Assembly (NCBI GenBank): GCA_027487695.1
Contig: JAIYDB010000084.1
Coordinates: forward strand, 1 to 42,425
Length of the DNA stretch: 42,425 nucleotides
Source: Cytophagaceae bacterium
GTDB taxonomy: Bacteria; Bacteroidota; Bacteroidia; Cytophagales; Flexibacteraceae
Direction of reading: 5' to 3'
Position 1 is the stretch's first letter; each line of letters starts with the position of its first letter. Below the pieces are notes generated by a model. The model was not told the origin of the DNA, searched no databases, and worked only from the letters and a program-made list of their open reading frames with translations. This document shows positions 34,485 through 42,425 of this stretch, one piece after another. Made by a program: the position numbers and the translations under genes.

Positions 34485-36929
34485 TTAATCGCTGAAAAAC
34501 ACGCGTTTTACCCTTTCGTTAACCGAGGTAAGTATTTCGTATGGTATAGTACCCAGTTTTTGGGCAATTTCTTCAATGGTTATTACATCATTAAAAACGA
34601 TTACATCGTCGCCAACTTTGGCATTTAAACCTGTAACATCAACCATAGTCATATCCATACAAACCGAGCCTATAATCTTGCATCTGGTATCCTGAACTAT
34701 TACTTCACCAATACCATTACTTAGCCTTCTATCAAAACCATCTGAATAGCCAATAGCAAGAGTAGCAATAGTTAAGTCGGTTTCAGCAACCCCTCGTCTG
34801 CCGTAACTTACAGTAGTGCCTTTGGGTATTTGCCTTATTTGTGAAATGGTTGTTTTTAAGGAAGCTACAGTTTTTAGCTGATCTTGGTGCTGATTATTGG
34901 GCTCAATCCCATATAAACCAATACCCAACCTAACCATATCAAAATGGGCATTTGGAAAACGTACAATACCAGAACTATTCAAAATATGCTTAGGAACATT
35001 GTAGCCTAAAGCGTTTTCAATACTTTGGGTTCTAGCGGTAAAAGAAGCTATTTGATTGTTAGAGAATTGGTTATGCTCCTCTGAATCGGCTCCTGCCAAA
35101 TGGGAGAAAACCGATAGCACCTTACCTCTAAGGGCAGTTACTTCTTTTAAAAGCCATGCATCGTCAGTATCAGAAAAGCCTAGGCGACTCATACCCGTAT
35201 CTAATTCAATATGGATATTACCGATTACACCGTTGTTTTTGCAATAAATAACATAAGCCTCCCAAATTTCCTTGGAGTAGATTACTGGCTCCAATTGGAA
35301 TTGAAATAGCTTATCCATTCCATCGGAAGCCGTATTCATTACCATTATAGGCAAGGTTATACCTGCTTTCCTTAGCTGGACTCCTTCATCGGCATAGGCT
35401 ACAGCAAGGTAATCTACCTTATGAAATTGTAAAAGCTTTGCCACCTCAATTGCCCCAGCACCATACGCAAAGGCTTTTACCATTGCCATTACTTTGGTAC
35501 TTGGCTGAATAAGTGTTCGGTAAAAATTGAGGTTATGAACTATGGCATTAAGGTTTATTTCTAACCTGGTGCCGTGTATTTTTTCACTGAAATGGGCAAC
35601 GATACGCTCAAACTGAAACTTTCGTGCTCCTTTAATAAGTACCGTTCTTCCTTCTACTATGCTTTCAGATGCTTGTTCTATAAACTGTTCCGTACTTGAA
35701 TAGACAAGAACCTCAGGAATGGTAAAAAAAGCCTTTGATGTTTCCGCTTCAGGACCAATTAGGTGCAAAATATCTATTTCCTTTTGCTTAAGCAGTTCAT
35801 TTACTTGTTTAGATACCAAATCTGGACTAAGACCAGTTTCAAGGAAATCTGATAGTATCACTACTTTTCTGGTACCTACTCTATGCTTTTGAGCCATAAA
35901 ATCTAGCGCCAATTGTAAAGAGCCTAAGTCAAGGGAATAGCTATCATCAATAATTAAGCTACCACTAACGCCTAGCTTTAATTCCAAGCGCATAGGTGAA
36001 CTTTGCAGCTGGCTTAACTTTTCTTGAATAAGTACATCTGACCACTCTAATAACTTTAAGGCTGCAGCCACGTGTATAGCATTCTCAACAGAAGCATCGT
36101 CAATAAAAGGAAGAATTAAGTTTAAAGTTCCGGCATCTGTAGATACCAGCACTTTACAACTAAAACTATCAACTATTTGCTTGTTAAGTATAAGCCAACT
36201 AAAAAGCCTTGGCTTCCATTGAGGGTTCAATAAAAAAAACTCTCTGATTATGGCATTGCCTGCATTATAAATAAGCTTGTTTACATCCTGAAAAAGCAAA
36301 AGCTTTTCTTTTAACTTTTCATTCTTGGATGCAAATCCTTCATCGTGAGCTGGTCCGAAAGTAGTGAAAATGCCATAAGTAGGCTTAATCACATTTTCCA
36401 AATTTTGCATTTCACCTGCCTTGCTTATACCCGCTTCAATAATAGCAAGGTTCTGCCTTTCAGACATTTGCCAAATACTTAGCGGTACGCCTATTTGGGA
36501 GTTATAACTTCCAGGGCTTTTTACCACCATAAACTCAGGAGAGGCAGCCTGAGCAAGCCATTCTTTCACAATGGTTTTACCATTACTACCTGTGAGGGCA
36601 ATTACTGGATAGCTAAATTTTTGGCGGTGATGTGCCGCTATTTGCTGAAGGGCTAATACCGAATTTTTTACCTGCCAAAAATTCGTTTTTGTAAACTGTT
36701 CTGGTATAGTTTCCAAAACAAAGTTTTGAAATCCCTTTTCCTTTAACTCTTCTAAATACTGGTGTCCGTTATTTCTAGGACCTACTATTGCAAAGAAAAT
36801 AGCGTTTTGAATTGAACTTAGTTTGCGGCTATCGGTATTTAGGAAACGAATTTCCACATCAGGAAAAAGTAATTGTTCCTGAATAAGATTATCGCCTAGA
36901 ATATCAGCCAATTCTCTTGCTAAAACCAT
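34485..36929 (-). CDS. Bifunctional MurF (UDP-MurNAc-tripeptide--D-Ala-D-Ala ligase) / alanine racemase
   Basis: An 814-residue fusion characteristic of Bacteroidota. The N-terminal half (1-450) is a Mur ligase, with LNTDSRKLSS in its substrate domain and the ATP loop ALTGSNGKT near residues 111-117; it adds D-Ala-D-Ala to UDP-MurNAc-tripeptide. The C-terminal half (about 455-814) is a PLP alanine racemase (GTRLEINLNAIVHNLNFYRT, PLP lysine near 483 in MAMVKAFAYG, and CMDMTMVDVT near the second catalytic site) supplying D-alanine. I prefer the ATG at 36929 (MVLARELADILGD), 11 bases after the asnB stop; a TTG at 36965 would overlap asnB and add 12 residues of no family resemblance. Together with asnB it forms a likely operon. 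Confidence 0.93.
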   Translation of the reverse strand: MVLARELADILGDNLIQEQLLFPDVEIRFLNTDSRKLSSIQNAIFFAIVGPRNNGHQYLEELKEKGFQNFVLETIPEQFTKTNFWQVKNSVLALQQIAAHHRQKFSYPVIALTGSNGKTIVKEWLAQAASPEFMVVKSPGSYNSQIGVPLSIWQMSERQNLAIIEAGISKAGEMQNLENVIKPTYGIFTTFGPAHDEGFASKNEKLKEKLLLFQDVNKLIYNAGNAIIREFFLLNPQWKPRLFSWLILNKQIVDSFSCKVLVSTDAGTLNLILPFIDDASVENAIHVAAALKLLEWSDVLIQEKLSQLQSSPMRLELKLGVSGSLIIDDSYSLDLGSLQLALDFMAQKHRVGTRKVVILSDFLETGLSPDLVSKQVNELLKQKEIDILHLIGPEAETSKAFFTIPEVLVYSSTEQFIEQASESIVEGRTVLIKGARKFQFERIVAHFSEKIHGTRLEINLNAIVHNLNFYRTLIQPSTKVMAMVKAFAYGAGAIEVAKLLQFHKVDYLAVAYADEGVQLRKAGITLPIMVMNTASDGMDKLFQFQLEPVIYSKEIWEAYVIYCKNNGVIGNIHIELDTGMSRLGFSDTDDAWLLKEVTALRGKVLSVFSHLAGADSEEHNQFSNNQIASFTARTQSIENALGYNVPKHILNSSGIVRFPNAHFDMVRLGIGLYGIEPNNQHQDQLKTVASLKTTISQIRQIPKGTTVSYGRRGVAETDLTIATLAIGYSDGFDRRLSNGIGEVIVQDTRCKIIGSVCMDMTMVDVTGLNAKVGDDVIVFNDVITIEEIAQKLGTIPYEILTSVNERVKRVFFSD

Positions 36930-36940
36930 AAAATCAAAAG

Positions 36941-38917
36941 CTAAATCTTGTACAACTGACGCCAAATGGCCAAGTTAATAATACGCCATAATTTCGGATT
37001 GGCATTTGCTGTTAAGCTACTCCAATCTTTATCAAGTGCCTTATAGTCAACTATATCTTTAATTTGCGGACCTATATAATCGTGCAACGATTTGGCGTTT
37101 TCTTTAATCCACTCTTGCTGTGGCGCAACAAATCCCATCTTATCTTTTCTGTACAAGATTTTTTCTGGTAAAGTTTCGCCCATTGCAGCACGTAGTAATA
37201 GTTTACCACGGGCATACCTTATTTTATAGATACCGCCTTGCTTGAATAAATATTCAACCAATTCTTTATGATCGGCAAATGGTGCTCTAGATTCCAAACC
37301 GAAATACATACTATTTCTATCAGTATTTCTGAGCATTGTTTTTAGCGTAGTACCCGTAAAATCTGAATGCAAGTGGGCATTTAAGATTTTAGGTTGTGGT
37401 AACTCTGCCATTTTCTTAGCATATCGGTCCCAGAATTCATCTCTTAAATACCTATATTCTCTGACATCGGTTTGCCGTACTGCTGCACCACTAACTTTGC
37501 TAGAAAGCACAGAATACTGAAACTTAGCATAAGCCTTTAACAAAGCCGTTCTGCTTCCGAAGCTGCTATTAGCCCCTAAGAAATTATAAAACCAGTTTCC
37601 GAAACCGCCAGAATTGGCAAGGTCACGCATAAAGGTTACAAAGTATGCACTATAACCGCCAAAAATTTCATCAGCACCTTGTCCATCTAAAGTAACTTTT
37701 ATGCCTTCCTTCTTCATAGCCTCCATTAAGGCGAAGTGGCTATATGTATTTACGCCAAGGAAAGGAATATCTTGAGTGCGCACCAAGTTTTCCAAGTTAT
37801 CCATAAAGCCTTTACTGGTAGGCGTTATTTGGTGCCAATCGGCTCCAACTTGGTCAACAACGTGCTTTGCCCAATGGGCTTCATCAGTTTTTGAACCTGG
37901 GAAAGTAATAGTAAATACCTTTTGCCTATTTCCTATTTGAGGATAGGCTTCTTCTTTCATTAGTTGGTCAATAATAGTTACGATAGAACTACTATCTAAT
38001 CCACCTGAAAGACTTGCTGCCACAGGCACTTCAGAAACCAAATGCGATTTTACACTTTCATTCAGTAGCTTTCTTACTTTACGAGAGTGCGTTTTTAAAC
38101 GGTCTTCTTCGTAGGTTCCTAAATCTGGCTTATAGGCCAAGAAGTAATAACTATAAACCTTAGTAAATCCTGTTTTAAAATTAAAGGTGAGGTTGCTGGC
38201 AGGCGGCAACTCCATTATTTTATCAAATAAACCGTTAGGGTCGCGCTCCAAGGTACTATTCACCAAGTAATCAAATGCTGCCCTACGGTTTAACCTGCGC
38301 TCATAAAATGGCAATTGCACAAGTGCTTTTTGTTCACTTGCAAATGCCAATATATCTGGTTGGTTTAAATAGTAAAATGGCTTTAGTCCTACCCTATCTC
38401 TTGAAGCAAACATAGATTGTGCTTCAGTATCGTAAATGGCAAATGCCCACATCCCTTCTAAAACATCTACCATAATATCGCCCATTTCTTGGTATAATGC
38501 AAGCAATACTTCGGTATCTGATTCGGTTAAAAACTTGTATCCTTTTTTAACAAGACCAGCGCGTAATTCTTTGTAATTATATATTTCGCCATTGTAAACA
38601 ATCCAGTACCTGCCGTTATGGTAGCTCATTGGTTGGTAACCACCTTCGCCTGCAGCAATAATACTTAACCTGCGGTGGGCAAAGCCAACCATGCCATTTT
38701 TTGCCTCAGAAATGGATTTTAACTGTAATCTATTCCTTGTAGCTGAAGTGGTATCAGGACCAGCATATTGTTGGTAGCTGCCTTCAGGTTGAAAAATAAT
38801 AAACCCTTCATCGTCTGGACCTCTATGGCTAATTGCTTTAGCCATAGTAGGCAATAATTGAGGCAATTGGTAATTTTCCTCAGGGTTTTTTATCAATAAT
38901 CCGGCTATGCCACACAT
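36941..38917 (-). CDS. asnB: Asparagine synthetase, glutamine-hydrolysing
   Basis: A 658-residue enzyme making asparagine from aspartate, ATP and glutamine. After removal of Met1 the catalytic Cys2 starts the class II amidotransferase domain (MCGIAGLL, SHRGPDDEG, YNGEIYNYKELR). The synthetase domain has the ATP-pyrophosphatase loop SLSGGLDSSS near residue 305 and DGQGADEIFGGY. It is longer than E. coli AsnB (554), as is common for this branch, some members of which amidate cell-wall or peptide substrates instead of free aspartate. Its position directly upstream of murF-alr makes a link to envelope synthesis conceivable, but asparagine synthesis is the default call. It is 35 bases downstream of the WG-repeat gene's stop. 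Confidence 0.93.
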   Translation of the reverse strand: MCGIAGLLIKNPEENYQLPQLLPTMAKAISHRGPDDEGFIIFQPEGSYQQYAGPDTTSATRNRLQLKSISEAKNGMVGFAHRRLSIIAAGEGGYQPMSYHNGRYWIVYNGEIYNYKELRAGLVKKGYKFLTESDTEVLLALYQEMGDIMVDVLEGMWAFAIYDTEAQSMFASRDRVGLKPFYYLNQPDILAFASEQKALVQLPFYERRLNRRAAFDYLVNSTLERDPNGLFDKIMELPPASNLTFNFKTGFTKVYSYYFLAYKPDLGTYEEDRLKTHSRKVRKLLNESVKSHLVSEVPVAASLSGGLDSSSIVTIIDQLMKEEAYPQIGNRQKVFTITFPGSKTDEAHWAKHVVDQVGADWHQITPTSKGFMDNLENLVRTQDIPFLGVNTYSHFALMEAMKKEGIKVTLDGQGADEIFGGYSAYFVTFMRDLANSGGFGNWFYNFLGANSSFGSRTALLKAYAKFQYSVLSSKVSGAAVRQTDVREYRYLRDEFWDRYAKKMAELPQPKILNAHLHSDFTGTTLKTMLRNTDRNSMYFGLESRAPFADHKELVEYLFKQGGIYKIRYARGKLLLRAAMGETLPEKILYRKDKMGFVAPQQEWIKENAKSLHDYIGPQIKDIVDYKALDKDWSSLTANANPKLWRIINLAIWRQLYKI

Positions 38918-38952
38918 ATCAAACTCAGTTGTTGAATTACGAAAATTAGTAA

Positions 38953-40200
38953 TTAGTTGTAAAGGAAATAAAAACTATGCATTCTATCGGTTTCTATCCG
39001 CTGATAATTGGCAGGGACAACCAATTTTCCTTGGCTATTATACAACCCGTAACCACCTACAACTCTAAAAATGATTGCCCCGTTAGGCAATCCTTTAACG
39101 TATGCATATACCTGATTTAGAAGTACTTTACCTTTTAAATTGCGGTATCCCCAGCCGTTTTCGTTTAAGCAGGCATAGCCATATATATCAGGTATTATTT
39201 CCAAATATTCAAGATTACTTATTTCTTCGCCTGAACTTTTGAAAAAGCCCCATTTGCCATCTTGCCTAGCCAAAACTAATGAATCACAAGAGGTAAGGAT
39301 AGAATCGTAAAGTGGCTGCATCAAGAAGTTATCGGCAACCGAAACCAAAGCCCATTTCCCGTTGATGGAAACAGGTGTAACACCATTTGCTACCCTTCCA
39401 GTTTGGGAATACCTGCAAGGTACTCTAATAATTCCTTCTCTATTGGCGAAGCCAAATTTGTTCTTTTTCCTTACACGAAAATAACCATCTGTAGGGCCTT
39501 GTATCAGGTTGAAAAAAGTAGAAGGACCAAATAATTGTTTGCCCAAAGTATCTACAATCGCCACAGTTACGCAATGGTCAACCATAAAATAGCCATCATT
39601 TAATTGGACTCCACACCTTGCTGGCGTGGAGATAAAACAGCCTTGTTCACTCCATGCGCCAATGCCAGAAGAACTAATTTGTTGGATAAATCCTTCCCTA
39701 AAAACTAGAGAATCAGCGGTTTCAAAGAGGAGGTTATTGTTAGCATCTACCAGTTTCCAAAATCCTAAGCTTTGAACTATCCATAGCCCGTGGCTACCTG
39801 CTGGTTTTACATAATTATATCCCTTTAATTTATTAGGAATAACAATAGGTTTCGGTAAATCGGAAAGCCTGTCAAGTTCTTCTACCAGTTTACCGTAACG
39901 GTTCAAGTAATAGTTTTTCTTGTTGGTAGTTAATCGCCATTCTTGGTAAGGAAACTGTTCCAAACTCACCACCTTAAGGGTATCAGTACCTATGGCTACT
40001 TCCCAAACATCGTGCTTATAAAAGGCAAGAATATTTTTTTGAAGGGCAATTACGCTATCTGCTTGCTGTTCTATAACAGTTTCAAAATTACTGTTTAACA
40101 CCTTAATAGTGAACCTACTAGGTATCTCTATTACCTGACTAAAAGCAGAGTAACTGCTTGCCAAAAGCAATACAAGAAAACAGAAATACCTATTTATCAA
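38953..40200 (-). CDS. Exported WG-repeat protein
   Basis: A 415-residue exported protein with five or six WG repeats, for example GKWGFFKSSGEEI, NGWGYRNLKGKVLLNQVYAY, and GYGLYNSQGKLVVPANYQRI. Each repeat follows the W/Y-G-x-x-N-x-x-G-K-x-V-x-P pattern. Function is unknown; such proteins are common in Bacteroidota envelopes. There is no ATG available: an in-frame stop lies just upstream and the first methionine codon comes far inside. I prefer the TTG at 40200, which gives a compact signal peptide (INRYFCFLVLLLASSYSAFS); a TTG at 40221 would add seven residues with an acidic charge. It is divergent from the radical SAM gene, with only 56 bases between the starts. Confidence 0.75.
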   Translation of the reverse strand: MINRYFCFLVLLLASSYSAFSQVIEIPSRFTIKVLNSNFETVIEQQADSVIALQKNILAFYKHDVWEVAIGTDTLKVVSLEQFPYQEWRLTTNKKNYYLNRYGKLVEELDRLSDLPKPIVIPNKLKGYNYVKPAGSHGLWIVQSLGFWKLVDANNNLLFETADSLVFREGFIQQISSSGIGAWSEQGCFISTPARCGVQLNDGYFMVDHCVTVAIVDTLGKQLFGPSTFFNLIQGPTDGYFRVRKKNKFGFANREGIIRVPCRYSQTGRVANGVTPVSINGKWALVSVADNFLMQPLYDSILTSCDSLVLARQDGKWGFFKSSGEEISNLEYLEIIPDIYGYACLNENGWGYRNLKGKVLLNQVYAYVKGLPNGAIIFRVVGGYGLYNSQGKLVVPANYQRIETDRMHSFYFLYN

Positions 40201-40256
40201 TTCAAGTGGTGTAAATTGCAATATTAACTACAATAGTCTATCAATCGTTATATTCA

Positions 40257-41285
40257 ATGAATAGGCATAGGGCCGATAGCCTTAATTTGCTGAAAAAACT
40301 TACTTTAAAACGGGTAGCGAACCTGGTTATTTTGTGGGTATCGTACCATTTGAGTCAGCTATTTAAGAAGCCTATTCATTGGGGAAGTCCAGCCAGTATA
40401 TCTATTGAACCTACTACGAGTTGTAACCTGCGTTGCCCAGAATGTCCGAGTGGTTTGCGTTCCTTTACTCGTCCTATTGGAATGTTGGAACCCAAGTTCT
40501 TTCAAAAGGTAATTGACGAACTTGCCCCTACCCTTACTTGGCTTACTTTTTATTTTCAGGGGGAACCTTATTTGAATAGGAACTTCCTCAAAATGGTAGC
40601 TTATGCCCATAATAAAGGCATTTATACCAATACAAGTACCAATGCCCACTACCTCGATTCTGAAACAGCAAAGGCAACTGTAGAAAGCGGTTTGGATAGA
40701 TTAATTATTTCTATTGACGGTACCACCCAAGAAACCTACCAAAGTTACCGTATAGGTGGTAAGCTGGAAAAGGTTATTGCTGGCACCAAAGAAGTTATCC
40801 GTTGGAAGAAAGAGCTAAATAGCGCTACACCTCACGTGATATTCCAATTCTTGGTAGTAAAACCAAACGAACACCAAATTGATGAAGTATATGCCTTAGC
40901 AGAAGAATTGGGCGTGGACGAGGTAGGACTTAAAACTGCTCAAATCTATGATTATGAGCACGGTAACGAGCTTATCCCTACTATTGAAAAGTATTCTCGT
41001 TACAAAAAGAAGGCTGATGGCACCTATGCCATCAAAAACAAGTTGCTAAATCAGTGCTGGAAAATGTGGCAAAGCTGTGTAATTACTTGGGATGGCAAGG
41101 TAGTTCCTTGTTGTTTCGATAAAGATGCCACCCACACTTTGGGAAACCTACAAACCCAGACCTTTGCACAGGTTTGGAACAATGCCGATTATCAGCATTT
41201 TAGAGGTTCTATTTTGAAGGGACGTGATCAAATTGATATCTGTCAAAACTGTACAGAAGGTACCAAAGTTTGGGCAGAAGCATAG
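40257..41285 (+). CDS. Radical SAM protein with SPASM domain
   Basis: A 342-residue iron-sulfur enzyme. The radical SAM cluster motif C56-x3-C60-x2-C63 (TTSCNLRCPECPSG) binds the 4Fe-4S cluster and S-adenosylmethionine. The C-terminal SPASM region has further cysteines (CWKMWQSCVITWDGKVVPCC, then CQNCTEG) for auxiliary clusters. The N terminus has a hydrophobic stretch (VANLVILWVSYHLSQLF) that may lie on the membrane. SPASM enzymes modify peptides or act as dehydrogenases and glycan or lipid-modifying enzymes. No precursor-peptide gene was found beside it, so a peptide-maturation role is not supported. It is divergent from the WG-repeat gene. Confidence 0.85.
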   Translation: MNRHRADSLNLLKKLTLKRVANLVILWVSYHLSQLFKKPIHWGSPASISIEPTTSCNLRCPECPSGLRSFTRPIGMLEPKFFQKVIDELAPTLTWLTFYFQGEPYLNRNFLKMVAYAHNKGIYTNTSTNAHYLDSETAKATVESGLDRLIISIDGTTQETYQSYRIGGKLEKVIAGTKEVIRWKKELNSATPHVIFQFLVVKPNEHQIDEVYALAEELGVDEVGLKTAQIYDYEHGNELIPTIEKYSRYKKKADGTYAIKNKLLNQCWKMWQSCVITWDGKVVPCCFDKDATHTLGNLQTQTFAQVWNNADYQHFRGSILKGRDQIDICQNCTEGTKVWAEA

Positions 41286-41324
41286 TTTACAACCTATCAG
41301 AGGTTATGGTGCCTTTTTATTTAG

Positions 41325-41332
41325 TAGTTTTG
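41325..41332 (+). promoter_or_regulatory. Bacteroidota -7 promoter box upstream of scoA (TAGTTTTG)
   Basis: An exact TAnnTTTG match ending 28 bases before the GTG start of the CoA-transferase gene, in the gap after the radical SAM gene. It implies a separate transcript for scoA with a leader of roughly 20 bases. The -33 element is not obvious. Confidence 0.45.
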
Positions 41333-41360
41333 CCCTACACCAAAAAACAAAGTTTTAGTC

Positions 41361-42059
41361 GTGATAAATAAAGTAGTTGCTGGTCCTGATGTGGCCATTG
41401 CTGATATATTTGATGGAGCAACCTTAATGTTAGGTGGCTTCGGCCTATCTGGTATTCCTGAAAACCTGATTGAAGCCTTGCTTAAAAAGGGTACCAAAGA
41501 TCTTACCTGCATAAGTAACAATGCAGGGGTAGATGATTTTGGTATTGGTTTGCTATTGAAAACCAGACAGGTAAAGAAAATGATTAGCAGCTACGTAGGC
41601 GAAAACGCTGAGTTTGAACGTCAATTACTTTCTGGTGAGTTAGAAGTAGATTTAATTCCACAAGGTACTCTTGCAGAAAGAGTTCGTGCTGGTGGTGCAG
41701 GTATTCCTGCTTTCTTTACGCCAGCAGGTTACGGAACTGAAATAGCCGAAGGCAAAGAAGCCCGTGAATTTGATGGGAAAATGTACCTATTAGAATCGTG
41801 GTTGCGTGCCGATTTCTCTTTCGTTAAAGCTTGGAAAGGCGATACTTCTGGCAACCTCATTTTCAAAGGCACTGCCCGCAACTTTAACCCGATGATGGCT
41901 GCTGCTGGTAAAATTACCATTGCGGAAGTGGAAGAACTAGTAGAAGTAGGCGAACTAGATCCTAACCAAATCCATACACCTGGCATTTACGTGCAACGTA
42001 TTTTCCAAGGAAAAGACTACGAGAAGCGTATTGAGCAACGTACTGTTCGTAAAGCTTAA
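41361..42059 (+). CDS. scoA: 3-oxoacid (succinyl-CoA:acetoacetate) CoA-transferase subunit A
   Basis: A 232-residue alpha subunit of a family I CoA-transferase, which moves CoA from succinyl-CoA to acetoacetate in ketone-body use. Typical features are the glycine loop [27 protein letters not shown], and [18 protein letters not shown]. Length matches the usual 230-235. The catalytic glutamate is in subunit B, which normally follows at once. Here the next gene is hisS, so scoB is not adjacent. Start is the GTG at 41361, 76 bases after the radical SAM gene stop and 28 after the promoter box. Confidence 0.92.
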   Translation: MINKVVAGPDVAIADIFDGATLMLGGFGLSGIPENLIEALLKKGTKDLTCISNNAGVDDFGIGLLLKTRQVKKMISSYVGENAEFERQLLSGELEVDLIPQGTLAERVRAGGAGIPAFFTPAGYGTEIAEGKEAREFDGKMYLLESWLRADFSFVKAWKGDTSGNLIFKGTARNFNPMMAAAGKITIAEVEELVEVGELDPNQIHTPGIYVQRIFQGKDYEKRIEQRTVRKA

Positions 42060-42094
42060 TTTGAATTAACTACCTGATATTTAGCGTATAATAA

Positions 42095-42425
42095 ATGAGT
42101 TCTGATAAACCTTCTTTGCCGAAAGGCACCCGCGACTTTGGTCCTGAAATAATGGTGCGTAGAAACCTAATTTTCGACCAAATACGTTCCACATTTACCA
42201 AGTTCGGGTTTCAACCACTGGAAACGCCCAGTATGGAAAACCTTTCGGTACTGACTGGAAAGTATGGTGATGAAGGAGATCAACTCATTTTCAAGATATT
42301 AAATAGCGGCAACTTTTTGGACAAAGTAGCCGAGGCGGATATTGCCTTGGGTTACAAACCAATGACCCGCAAGATTAGCGAGAAGGCATTACGGTACGAC
42401 CTTACCGTTCCCTTTGCTCGTTATG
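42095..42425 (+). CDS. hisS: Histidyl-tRNA synthetase, N-terminal part (3' end outside window)
   Basis: An open frame from the ATG at 42095 runs off the end of the window and gives 110 residues. It opens [17 protein letters not shown], the class II HisRS N terminus. [20 protein letters not shown] and [13 protein letters not shown] contain the motif 2 region that contacts ATP. The gene charges tRNA-His. It follows scoA after 35 bases on the same strand. Confidence 0.95.
   Translation, partial: MSSDKPSLPKGTRDFGPEIMVRRNLIFDQIRSTFTKFGFQPLETPSMENLSVLTGKYGDEGDQLIFKILNSGNFLDKVAEADIALGYKPMTRKISEKALRYDLTVPFARY

Noticed and set aside
36930-36965. TTG start of murF-alr overlapping asnB
   Set aside because: An ATG at 36929 places the protein 11 bases after the asnB stop and matches the usual MurF opening.
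40257-41285. Ribosomally made peptide (RiPP) locus around the radical SAM/SPASM gene
   Set aside because: No small precursor frame, transporter or peptidase lies next to it; the gaps on both sides are under 80 bases and the flanking genes are unrelated.

Overview
The window reads as an ordinary chromosomal segment of a Bacteroidota species. The evidence is a fused MurF-alanine racemase, a protein with a type IX secretion (T9SS) type A C-terminal sorting domain, a TonB-dependent receptor with an N-terminal carboxypeptidase-like domain, a fused SpmA-SpmB, a short arginine decarboxylase, A+T-rich DNA without clear Shine-Dalgarno sequences, and TAnnTTTG promoter boxes just upstream of several starts. 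It looks like a heterotroph with anaplerotic and acyl-CoA metabolism (pyruvate carboxylase, enoyl-CoA hydratase, thiolase, 3-oxoacid CoA-transferase). I cannot place it below phylum.

Layout. 1-105 is the tail of an unrecognised gene. 199-5763 (+) holds arginine decarboxylase, a PHP-type tyrosine phosphatase (CpsB/YwqE-like), two tandem acyltransferase-3 paralogues and an MFS exporter. A GC-rich hairpin and a possible gene remnant separate these from the convergent pyruvate carboxylase (5956-9405, -). A TrmH-type methyltransferase (+) then converges on a minus-strand pair, rpe and a TonB-dependent receptor, with SpmAB upstream. A divergent PD40/OmpA-like envelope protein (14681-16501, +) is followed by 1.1 kb without a gene but with several hairpins and a terminator-like structure. 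echA and tyrS (+) converge on a minus-strand run read in the order ffh, glycosyltransferase, secreted 'asparagine synthetase B'-labelled protein, membrane-anchored nuclease. A stomatin-like SPFH gene (+), a 45-residue DUF2256 gene (-) and a DUF2805/TIGR03643 gene (+) follow. From 26978 to about 40200 a long minus-strand run reads WG-repeat protein, asnB, murF-alr, thiolase, M16 peptidase, delta-60 repeat T9SS cargo. The window closes with a radical SAM/SPASM gene, scoA and the start of hisS, all plus strand.

Themes. Housekeeping genes (tyrS, hisS, ffh, rpe, murF-alr, asnB, pyc) are interleaved with envelope and secretion genes. I see no transposase, integrase, CRISPR array, tRNA, rRNA, phage gene or recognisable defence system. 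The points most worth a second look are the gene-free structured region at 16502-17625, the palindrome cluster and gene remnant at 5760-5933, the identical 36-bp terminators on either side of the delta-60 gene, the divergent DUF2256/DUF2805 pair, and the secreted protein whose usual database name is probably wrong. I did not find a clear new multi-gene system.
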